Assembly (NCBI GenBank): GCA_015501585.1
Contig: JADNRY010000169.1
Coordinates: 62,001-126,000, forward strand
Length of the DNA stretch: 64,000 nt
Reading direction: 5' to 3'
Source: Rhodocollybia butyracea
Lineage: Eukaryota > Basidiomycota > Agaricomycetes > Agaricales > Omphalotaceae
Made by a program: the position numbers and the translations under genes. Every line of letters starts with the position of its first letter. The first letter of the stretch is position 1. This document shows positions 34,085-44,428 of this stretch, in pieces. The notes under the pieces are model-generated. The model saw only the letters and a list, made by a program, of their open reading frames with translations. It searched no databases and had not been told where the DNA came from.

Positions 34085-35876
34085 ATGTTTCCGTTGTTCT
34101 CGCGGCGGCGTGCCACGGTGCGATCATGGCCAGGATATACTTATACTGGTACAGAGCCTGAGGTTCTTGAGCTCCTCGCCTATCTTCAACCCTCCTTCTA
34201 CCACTTCATGTCTGGTTCTATTTCGCAGCTGGTCTCCGATTTTTATGATACTAGCTTAGAGCACACCCATGCACTCACTCTACTATACCACTCAATTGGC
34301 CTTGTTGCTCAGACGTTTGTCTACGGTTAGTTTCCATGTTTCCATGTATTTCAACTACGGGTATGTAAGTTCAGAGCTAACCATGCATTGGACGGTCATA
34401 GGCATTTACACTTGTCTAATGCCAATATCAACATTTGTTATGCTGCAAGTGCTCTTCCCGCCCTTCTTCCATAATAGTATTTAATTAATTCATCTAGGAA
34501 GACAGGGCTTCGAACTCCAATACGGAAATTTCTTTTGGCAATGACAATCTTCATGTATTCATTATCCAGCATTCATTGGATTTTATCGGTTGTCAACATG
34601 ATACAAAGCATTCAGTTTTGGTTTTTGGTTGATCCTTTGAACCCATCGGATAAAGATCCTCCACCTTTGGTACCACTGTTTAGCGCTCTGATTCTGGTCA
34701 ATGTAAGTAAAGTGCTTGTGCCACAGCACTAGTCTCAGTGCATCATGGGATACATGTTAACTAAACAATCTATTCAATAGTATATCCTAACTGATGGCGT
34801 AGTTGTCTGGCGTGCATGGGTATTATGTAACGACTCGAGTTCGAGGGCGCTCAAGATCCCGCTGGGCATGTTATTTTGTCTATCCTGTAGGCCAATCCCC
34901 ATGTTTAACTTCCAGCCCAACTCATTATCATTGACTTTTGTACCACAGTGAGCGTTGCAGCCACAATAGTAATACGAGTACTGCTCACTTCGCCACTTGA
35001 GAATAATGCTAGGGTTAGCACAGTGCTGGAACGGGCAATTGATGCTACTCAAGTGGCTAATTTGGTCCTTTCGCTGCTGACAAATGTATCCTCGACATCT
35101 ATTGTTGGTGTGAAAGCGTGGTATGTTGTAGATCTCAATCTCTCTAGTACTGGTGCTCAGCAGAAATCTACTCTGTAATGAAGGAATTATCGTCAAGATA
35201 TCAAGAAGGATTTCGAATGCTTGCAAGGGAAAAAATCTAAAGCAGATAAAGTTCTGGTAATACTATTTGAATCAGGTGTATTGTACATTATCTCTGGGGT
35301 GTGTACATCTAGTTCCCTAAACACTGTAGGATTCAATTGACCAAAATTTACTGTCGCAGATCATGGTTCTCACTGCATCAGTTATACGCCTTCCACACGG
35401 GACATTAGGGGACATCTACACCCCCGTCAACTTCCAAATAGCAGTATGTACATGCTTTAGGTTGTTGATTTTGAATTTTTTATTCATTGAGTCTACATTA
35501 GGGAATCTACCCACTTGTCATCCTTCTCCTGGTCAACCGAGAGAGCCCTCTGAAGAAAAGCGTGTTTGTGTCAACAATTCCGCTGTCTATACCACGCAAT
35601 AGTCAATCCGGAGATGAATCGCATCTTGCAACAATACATTTTGGGACAGTGGTAGTAACTGCCATGCAGAATGACCTGGAATTGAATACTGTAGAAACAA
35701 ATGGGACTGTTGACTCTCTTGAACATGAGGAATTGCAATATGATAAAAAAAGCAGTAGATGTCCAAGCATGATTTTGTTAATAGTTGACGAACTTAACTC
35801 CATCATGTCATCTATGTACTTATGTTTGTGGAAATTTTTCAGGTTGTTGGGAGTTAATCGGCATGGTCCCATTTAG
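34085..35876 (+). CDS. Basidiomycete seven-transmembrane (serpentine-like) membrane protein
   Basis: Eight exons in consistent phase: 34085-34325, 34402-34448, 34502-34702, 34781-34886, 34949-35120, 35184-35298, 35360-35443 and 35502-35876, giving 446 residues. Hydrophobic segments appear in order around LYHSIGLVAQTFVYGIYTCL, FLLAMTIFMYSLSSIHWIL, VPLFSALILVNYILTDGVVV, IPLGMLFCLS, SVAATIVIRVLL, VLVILFESGVLYIISG and IYPLVILLLVN. The landmarks YILTDGVVVWRAWVLC, RAIDATQVANLVLSLLTN and RLPHGTLGDIYTPVNFQIAG are typical of a large Agaricomycete membrane-protein family often labelled serpentine or GPCR-like. Ligand and coupling are unknown. The C-terminal tail is long, polar and acidic. Exons 2, 6 and 7 are short, and one acceptor choice (34501) was made to keep the frame. 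Confidence 0.75.
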
Positions 35877-36840
35877 AGACAACCGGGTCCGGGCTACACA
35901 TATTGCGTCCTGAATATACGTCCCGGTCATTCGCCTCCGACCTTGCTACGGTAAGCAGTTCAATCTGCTCAGCTCGCATTTTAGGATTTAGCGAACACGA
36001 GAGAAGGGAAATACCGGTCTCTATCTCTCGGAGAACCGCAGGCGCCCCACTGATAGTAGCGCATAGGAGGATGTCACTAGACTTGTGTATGCCGACGTTT
36101 AGGGATCTTGATGTGAACCACCCGGCCATGATAGGAGTACCGACCATTTGTGGTTCATTTTCATTGTATTGAACTCCTTTGTGTAGGAGGTATGACTTGG
36201 TAAAGTTTTGTATCGTGAATCTGACAACTTCACCCTTTAGATGAGTGATACCTCCCGATGATCGATCGTTGCACAACCCGCAGGAATTGTCAAGGAATTG
36301 TGAGGATTCCGGCTAATATAGGCCTAGAACTGCTGGTATATGCATGATAAGAACAATCGTGAGGCGCATGGCCTATGCAACTTCCAACATTAATATTTTT
36401 AATATCTACTGTCGGCCGCCTGAACTTGGACCCGATGCTTATTTGGCTTCTCAGTTCTGCCAACGTGAGTCCTCTCGTTATCCTGACTGCGAGTGAAGAA
36501 ACTTTTATTCGTGCACTACTACTAGTAGTTTCGCAAGCCGGAGTGCAATATCACCTGGGCGAAAATTTGGCGAAAATGCCTTGGAAAATGCATTTTCGAT
36601 CTTGACCCGCGCCGACGCACTCGGCATGACACAGGAGGGATTGAGTGCCGGCAGCCGAAGATATGATGCGGAACATCGGACATCTAAATCAAGATAGCCA
36701 ATCACACCACAGCAGTGACATTCATTGTACCCGCGTACACGATTTTTTTTACCTATCAAATAGCCAATCAGGCTGCAGCAATGACCTATGATATAGGTAT
36801 AACACCTTCTTCCGTGTCGCCGAAGCCATACTAAGCCCCC
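35877..36840. promoter_or_regulatory. Spacer upstream of the arsenite exporter gene, two CCAAT boxes
   Basis: TAGCCAATCA occurs twice in the same orientation (CCAAT at 36698-36702 and 36764-36768), 73-143 bases before ATG 36841 and within a loosely repeated AATAGCCAATCA..nnGCAGnAATGAC unit. CCAAT boxes bind the HAP/NF-Y complex in fungi. The rest of the spacer holds no supported gene. Confidence 0.45.
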
Positions 36841-38624
36841 ATGTCTTCAAGTTCTCCAGAAAACGAACACTCTATAACAGTGCGATCATTTGGTTTTGCT
36901 GGTACGCAGGCCTCCACGTGTCCGAAGTTTCTGTTTCTCATAGTGCTCGTTGCAGATTTATGGAAATCGTTATCGTGGGTGGACCGGTTGCTTGCGCCAT
37001 GTGTTCTCCTCGCCATGATTATTGGCGTTGTCATCGGGAACTTCGCCGAGGAGGGCGTGAACCATACCTTCAATGTAGTGCGCAGTGGAACGGGGTTTCT
37101 ATTCGTAAGCTGGGTTGTTGGATAATACTCTCGATACTTACTATGTGACAGCTATACTGGTTGGCCTGCTTCTCATGATATGGCCCGCACTAGCTAAAGT
37201 TCAATGGGAGCATTTCGTGGATCTCTTCCATGGAGGTAACGAAGAGCTACAACATACTGATTCCTCGATTTATTTTCTTACGCTTATTAATAGCTTCTGT
37301 ATGGGTCCATATCGGGATATCGTTTGTCTTGAACTGGATTATTGCCCCACTTGTCATGCTCGGCGTTGCATGGGCGACTTTACCGGAGGCGAGTCTGGCT
37401 GAGGAGCGGAAAGGTGTTATACTTGTTGGCGTTGGTAAGTCTTCCAGGACCCTTCCCTCTCCTCCGATGGCTTACTTCTCGGTAGCTAGATGCATTGGTA
37501 CTCGATTGTTCCCCAAGCACTCCTAACTATTAATCATGACTTTATGTGCGTAGCTATGGTGTTGATTTGGAACGAAATAAGTCAGGGGGATGCCAACTAT
37601 TGTGCCGTGCTCGTGGTCTTCAATGCGTTATTACAGGTAATATTGATATTCGCATCTTTCCCTTCTTTGCGTCTTCCCAGCTGACTCGAGTATTGTAGAT
37701 CGTTCTGTTCTCACCCTATGCTGTTCTCTTTCTAAATATTCTCGGCGGCCCTTCTGAAGGCCATCGCTTGAACTGAACTATACCTCTGCGTCGCGAGCAG
37801 TTGGCATTGTAGGTTGCCTCGTTCACTGTGCACTATCTGCAGTTGACTCTTATCACAGTATCTCGGTATCCCTCTAGCAGCAGGGCTTGTTACACGTCTC
37901 GTCGTTTTACACACCTTGAAACCAGCAGGCGTGAAGCGGTTCTTTCAGATCATCGGCCCCATTGCGCCGCTTGGGCTATTGTACACTATCATTGTGTTAT
38001 TTGCGAGCCAGGTTCGTGACCGCTAATATCTTCGGGCTTTTCTTCCTGATACGTCGGCTTTCAGGGAAAGCGCATCATCGACGACATTGGCTCTGTCTTC
38101 CGTATTTGTGTACCGTATGCCTATGCAGCTAACGTCAAGTGTGCGCAGTTACTGACCACTAGTTATTCTATAGACTCATATGTTACTTCACCATCGTTTG
38201 GACGACCACGTTTTTTACTTTCTGGCGCCTATCGCGGAGCTCTCTTGGACGTAATCTTGGAGGATATGAGATGGCTGTTACACAAGCGTTCACGGCGGGG
38301 TCAAATAATGTATGATTTATCCCCCGGCTTTTCATTGAAGGAAGCTGCCTTGCTCACACTTGTCTACTCAGTTTGAACTGGCCATCGCAGTAGCGATTGC
38401 ATCGTTTGGACCGGAGTCTCCGCAGGTTTTGGCTGCTACGTACGTGTTTTGCCTGCTTGTCCTTTTGAAGTGAGCTCATGCTATCGTGGGGCTATAGACT
38501 AGGTCCGCTAATAGAGGTTCCTGTTCTGCTGTGTTTGAGCTACCTGGCGCTCTGGCTGAGAGAACGACTGGATTGGGTTCCGCTTCCTGATCACTCTTCG
38601 GAGATAGAGAAGGAGAAGGTTTAA
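36841..38624 (+). CDS. ACR3: ACR3-type arsenite efflux permease, two apparent frameshifts
   Basis: Twelve exons are recognisable: 36841-36901, 36956-37104, 37152-37235, 37294-37434, 37486-37497, 37554-37636, 37699-37808, 37859-38011, 38065-38114, 38174-38309, 38372-38439 and 38498-38624. ACR3 (BASS superfamily) exports As(III) across the plasma membrane using about ten helices. Landmarks include [47 protein letters not shown] with the conserved transport cysteine, [33 protein letters not shown] and [11 protein letters not shown]. Exon 2 changes frame between HTFNVVR and NGVSIPILVG (two extra bases near 37085). Exon 7 lacks one base near 37768, between GGPSEGH and [13 protein letters not shown]. 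The rest is well conserved, so this is either recent decay or base-call error. It converges on the Acr2-like gene at 38806-39286. Confidence 0.88.
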
Positions 38625-38805
38625 TGATATTTACATGATGTTATGCAAACGACAATAAAAGGATCCTGGTCCATATTTCTTCCTCATACAATGGAGGTGG
38701 ATGGCTCGTAGGTCGTTATGGTGAATGGTGGAGGTGACGATGGCTAAGAAGTAATGTTAAAGCTGAAGCATAGAGATATGGCAGACGTACGTGAATCGCG
38801 CAGGA

Positions 38806-39286
38806 TTAAAGAAAGATGGTCCATGGATCCTCCTTATACTCTTCGACCCAACCCTTGATCCCCCCATCTAATATCAACGCTTCGCAAACATCTGCCTTTA
38901 TTCCCTGCTCGTTCAATGCATCCTGGAACCAACCAGCCGCGCGCACTCCCTTCCCGTGGTTGAACAGCTCTGGCAGTGAAATACCACCTGCTTGTATCGG
39001 GACAGAATGGGGACTAATCCGGACAGTGTAGGGTAGAAACTGTGTGCTGGGAGATTTATTGCGCCTTTGATAAAAGCAAGCTAGAGATACATGAGTATCG
39101 CATTCTCTATTAGTAGCTGGTAAGTCAGATTCAGGATACCTCGAAATCTGTTCTTCGAACATCCACGACTTGTATATCTCGATTACCCGCGGCAAGGCGT
39201 GTGTGGAGCTCTTCGCGAGAAATACGGCTTGGAGAGGATACTGGCGACGGGAAGGCCGCATGCCAAATGGTGGTATCAGTGGCCAT
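38806..39286 (-). CDS. Acr2-like rhodanese (arsenate reductase-type), frameshift at active site
   Basis: Exon 1 (39286-39140) encodes ISREELHTRLAAGNRDIQVVDVRRTDFE. Exon 2 (39080-38806) continues AFIKGAINLPAHSFYPTLSG, KQVVFHCQSCSTTG and, after a frame change near 38955-38965, VRAAGWFQDALNEQGIK and EALILDGGIKGWVEEY. VDVRRTDFE, GAINLPAHSFYPT and the HC...AAGW loop are features of fungal Cdc25/rhodanese proteins related to yeast Acr2 arsenate reductase. The catalytic-type Cys follows His. The loop looks two residues longer than usual, and the expected Arg of CX5R is not in place, so activity is doubtful as read. With the convergent ACR3 gene it would reduce arsenate for export. A phosphatase-like or plain rhodanese role is possible instead. 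Confidence 0.65.
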
Positions 39287-39369
39287 GGATGTGTTGAGAG
39301 GACAGGTGAAAGTGGCAAAGCGACTGAGAATGTACTTATAGCGGCGCGGCAGCCGAATCATGGAAAGAT

Positions 39370-42300
39370 GTGAACGATCTTATTTGAAAGAGAGTGGCCA
39401 ATCATAACAGACAAGTGACCTTCCATCGGAATAACATTTCAATTCCCCGACTCTGACCGAAGGGAAGGGAGGGTCTTGTAGGTGTCAAATGAGTGTTGGA
39501 TTCTTCCAAAACCGCCAGATCAGGTATTTCTTTCCCACCTGATGTTAAGCCGCCATGCCGGCTCATCCATTTGGCAAGTCTTCTGACCCGATTTGATACG
39601 GTCATCGGCTTGAGTTCCTTCCTATACATGCCGTGCCTGTGGTGCTCATGAGACGCCACAGCATGTGCTTTCACGATGCTTGGTTTCACCAGGGTACCAG
39701 GGTCCCGGGAGCCTTACCCTCTACTTGGACTTCAACTTCCTTGGCTGCTTGTTAGGTGCTTGGTGACTAGTCGACACTTCCATGGGATTAAACATTATAG
39801 TCTGAATGGGCAGGTTCAAATCAATTCAGGATCAAGAATCAATGGTTGATTCAGTCAATTCTGGTGAATCGCCGTCCCGGCGGCCAGCCTGGAGGAGGGA
39901 GGGACAAGGTGGAACACTTAATTGCTATTAAGACCGTGTCACTGGGAAATGGGATCTGGCGAAAGCAAAGAATGTTAGTATAGTCCTCATACTTACCGTA
40001 AATGAATTCAAACAAATACTTTGATGAGGTGAAGCAGCACCAGCACCGCCGGAGACTAAACCACTGCAGAAACAATGAAAAGGTTAGACACGGGGTTGTA
40101 CAGAAGAAAACTGAGCAACGAAAAAAGCCGGGTACTAGTAATTCTCTTGGGTTCTGGCACAACTTGATTAATGGACTCATTAGTGAGAGCGTATGGTAAA
40201 GGTAAACCAGATGAAGCACCAGCGTTTAAAGGTTGAAATGGGGCAGCGACCTATGATTTTACCCTATGATTTTGCTGGATAACAACTTCAGACAAGGATG
40301 TAGTCTGGAGGTTGACACCAAAAACAGCGTCCACCCCAAGGTGGCAATTGGCAACCTGTGATTGTACGCGATTGTGCGTGGCAGAGAACCGCCAAATGCT
40401 TGACTCGTGGTACCGTAGTGGATCCTAGTCAAGCAAAGAACAAGGGAGAGATACCAAAGTTATACAGGTCGATTCTCGAAGTATTTACTCTCATAAGTCA
40501 CGCTTATATCACGAACAACATACTTCTGGGGTCAAGGCATCGCGGATCATTACTTAAGAGAGCAGACCCTTCTCGGTCTCAATACAACTGACTGTTGATT
40601 CACATCCTGCAGTGACTCAGTGGCTATACTTACTCACCAACCTTTGAATTACTTAGACTCAGGACACGAGGAAATCCTAGAAATAGCCTCAAGTAAAATT
40701 GGTGGCCGCACCTTGTGTATGAATTGCTTATGGCGGCTCACTTGACGTGGTCTAGCTTCTCAATCTAGTACACAGACAGTATGATTCGAGTTGGTAATGT
40801 TGAAGGTAAGGTTGGAAGGGTGGTCAAATTGATCTGTGAGTTCTAGTTACAGACTCACAATTCACCAGCTGAATTGACTTCTTGACTACCCTTCAGACTC
40901 GGAGGCTTACTTAATACTTTTATCTATAGTGGCTCATTTCTACTGGATGAGGGTAGTCTTTGGTTTGTCTTGATGGCTAAGTTTATTCACAAATCACAAT
41001 GTGATGCTATGCTGGCACGAGGTCACTGAAAGCAACTCAGAAGATGGGGGACAGCGTTGGATGAGGCTGTTACTAGGACACTTTGTTGGTTGTTCATAGT
41101 CACTGAACTTGAACAATGGGTCAAATGTCTTGAATATCTTCTTTTGAAGCAACTCATACTGCTGGCAACTCTATACCAGCCCACAAGTGGGCCTTCAAAT
41201 CAGTACCTGGTCTTCTTGAGGTTATTAAAGTCAACTGCCATGGACTCATGGTTTTGTGTTTGATATCTTCAGGTCCTCTTGGTCAAAGGGTAAGTATCAT
41301 GAGACTTGGATGTATTGAAGTCAATTCTTGCTCTTCTCTTGCTTAAATGGTGTTGAAAACAAGTTGAAAATGTCCATGTCTATTGGAATTTCAGAGCAAG
41401 GATGAATGGATTCTGGACAGTGGATGACAAAGTAACTTGTACTTTGATGTACTTTTCAATATAATCAAGTAACTTTTAAGTAACTTGATTTTCCTACACT
41501 TGACAGGTACTTATTATGATACTTGTGGCACTTATATCTTGTTTCAAATGCCTCACTGTTGCTGCACAAGTAAAAAGTACTACCATATGTGTTGTAGTAA
41601 CTTATAACTTATGAAGAAACTTTGTGTACTTAATGTGGTCACACTGAGGGATAGTAAGCGCTTGAGTGGCCAAAAACAATAAGTATTGACAAGCAAGTGT
41701 GAATAAACAGTTTTACTGGTGCTAATTACCCAGCCCCATATATTTATGTGTTTTTTTTTGTTAGAGTACATGTAAGTACTCTGTAGTAGTTGTTGGCAGT
41801 TACTCGCCACTTCCGTAGATAGCCTAATTATATACTCCATAGGTAGAGTAAATTATAATTTGCTCTGCTATGAGTGTCGATGATCCCGCATGCTTCAACA
41901 GACTACGAGACTTGATGCCCTCTGTATCTGAGCACCATTACCTCGATTCCTATTGTAACTGTGCTCGTTGCATGTTACCGCATCAGCAATTTCACAACCC
42001 TGTAGGGGCATAGTGTTGTAAATACTCGGCGCAGGGAACTGAATAAGCCGTGATGCTTGAGAGATAGAAGAGAACTGGATTGAAGACTATAGATACTGGC
42101 TTCAGAGAAGGCCTTATATACTGTGTACAGTAGTAGATATTACTAAGGGATTCCGGTACATACGAGGTATCACTAACCGGATGAATAATGATTAGTAAGT
42201 ACAACCGGAGTTGTATCATATCCGATCGGCAAAATACAACACATAGGAGGTATGGGAGGTGTGGAGCATTTTTGTCCCACATCGATTCCACAGAACTTCC

Positions 42301-44368
42301 ACACCCTACAAGTTCTACACCCACCCACATCATTCAAGTTTCCTCTATAGGCTACGGCCCAATTGTAAGATATCCGAATCAAAATTGGACTTTGGAGCCC
42401 TAGCAAACACAAGTTTGAAGTATGTGTAGGCTTGTAAATTCAAGGTACATACCTAAGGCAGCATCTGCGAGTCAAGGCTCAATAAAATGTGAACTTGAGC
42501 AATCAAATGATGACTGCTCCAACCGAACAAGTAATAATTCACCAAGACACTCAAAGAACACGTCACTACTAGGCTTATAACTTAAGAAGTATACAGCTTC
42601 AAACGAATCATGTATCAACGTCAACAGAACCTGTCGCTTTTCTCTTTTCGCCAATCGACTAATTCCTTGTCAAGTTGAGTCTCTTGCCGCAAATTTGAGA
42701 TTGAAAAATCTGGTTAGCGTCGAGCGGAGGTATTCAGATGATATAGTTATTTGGCAATCGTCAGTTCATCATTTACTTGTTTCCTTTAGTTACGGCTTAC
42801 CTTTATTACTCTAATAAGTAGTTTTCACTCAGTCTTCCGAGTTTTCAAGTACGTGGCAGCAATCGACTTACTCTGCTTTCAAACTGATGTCTTGTTGCAG
42901 CCTCTGGAGTCGTTTCGAAGATAATGCATGTATCACAAGTAAGTTTTCACATTAACTTTAATCTCTGTATAGCGCTCAACAACCGTTCAGGAATCACGGA
43001 ATGTGCATCTGTGTTAGCATCCTGCAGCCTACTGGTAACCGGCTCTACCTAATCCTCCGCTCCAAGGTCCCAGTGGTATGAATCGCCTTAACCATACCAT
43101 TTCTCTTCACCGATGAGTCTCCTCGCTAGCTCATGCAACGGCAGCTCGACTCAGCTCGACGGGAAGACGCCTGCCTACATGCTGGTCTCACTGATGGGAG
43201 GCTTGCGGCAAATAATCATCGGTTCGGTCCATGTACATGTAAGTAATGAGTTGTCTACTAGTATTTGGTAGTTTAAAGTTGTTTTGTTGAATTCCTCTCG
43301 ATGTGTATCAGTTTAGTACTTCTAGTATTGTATGTAGCATTGTGACCATTGAAAATATATCTGTTTACTCTTTTTATTATGTGAATTGATGTTCAAAGGG
43401 CGTCATTGGATGATAGTCTTGCATGGGTAGGTTATGGGTCAGGTGTGGATTGGGTGTGGACCGCGCGTGGGTTAAGCGTAAGTTGAGTGTGGGAGATATG
43501 GGAGGTCAATGCATGCCCCTTGTAGCCACACCACCCTTTGTGGGTTATGGGAGGGTGTGGGCGTTGTAGAGCCACACCCTCCCACGGGGTTGTGAAACTG
43601 CTGATGCGCCCCGTGCTGGGCTCGCCCCGTTGTGCACTTATCCACCATATCCGCTACCGTACCCGCTGTATCTGTTGCTCGCCCGGACGATTGCTTGTTT
43701 GTACCCGTTTGTTTGTGCCCGTTTGCTTGCTTGCTTGTTGTCATCCTGGCGCCCGATTGATTGCTTGTTGGGCCTGTTTGCTCACTCTTTATTGTTGCTA
43801 GAGCACTGCGCTTGCTCGCTATGGCTGGTGGAGCTGTTTGCCTGTTGGAACTGTTTTTTTTGCTGCTGTGCTGCTGCTGGCTCCAGTGGCTCTGATTGCT
43901 CGATTGAAGATTGTTTGTTGTTTTGCTATTGAGAACTGGTACCGTTGTGATGGAGAAGCTGTTCCAGGAATCAGTGGGAGTGTTAAAGTACATATAACTG
44001 TACATAGTTGTTGCTTGGGCATTTCACCACTAAGTCGGGGATTGCTGCGCAGCAGCATTAAGGATATTCATCTACACGCTAATCCTTAGATGTCCAGTTC
44101 GCTATGAAAGGAAAAACAGAAAGAGATACTGGCGAACAAAGTCAGAGAATCTTTGATTGATGCTGCTAGCAACCAGCTCAAAACCAGCTTGTCCAAGGAA
44201 AGCTTCCAGCGCGAGTTTAGCGTTTAAAGAACGGATCTTGTTGCACAAGTACCTTGATGTTCGAGTCAACATCGATGAGCATGGGCAGAGCTGGCTGTCC
44301 GCATCCGCGTCCTCGTTCGACGTTCGACTTTCCCTTCCGTCCCGACGTCGAGCCGAAATCGGCACACC
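39370..44368. other. About 5 kb with no supported gene
   Basis: Only short ORFs without family resemblance occur. 41440-41600 is rich in AAGTAACTTG/GTACTT motifs. A block around CATCAGCAATTTCACAACCC (41978) recurs inverted near 43580-43605 (GGGGTTGTGAAACTGCTGATG), so the 1.6 kb between may be an old inverted-repeat element. 43480-43600 has GC-rich imperfect palindromes around GGGAGGGTGTGG. 43540-44000 is biased (TGCTTG/GTTTG), giving long Leu/Cys-rich and Ser/Gln/Asn-rich ORFs on opposite strands. Confidence 0.45.
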
Positions 44369-44384
44369 CTCATGACGTCATGAG
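44369..44384. promoter_or_regulatory. CRE-like palindrome upstream of the La-motif gene
   Basis: CTCATGACGTCATGAG is a perfect 16 bp palindrome with the ATF/CREB core TGACGTCA, 45-60 bases before ATG 44429. Fungal bZIP factors of ATF/CREB type bind this core. The position fits a core-promoter activator site for the La-motif gene. Function is inferred only. Confidence 0.45.
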
Positions 44385-44428
44385 AAATAGCGAGCGTTTA
44401 TTTAGACGCTGCTCTTTCTCGTCGCCGG

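Noticed and set aside
39800..39830. B-box-like GGTTCAAATC
   Set aside because: No A box or foldable tRNA upstream.
43472..44005. 177-codon Ser/Gln/Asn/Thr-rich minus-strand ORF
   Set aside because: It is the complement of a TTGCTTG/GTTTG-biased tract that also gives a long Leu/Cys-rich ORF on the other strand. There is no domain, and composition alone explains both.
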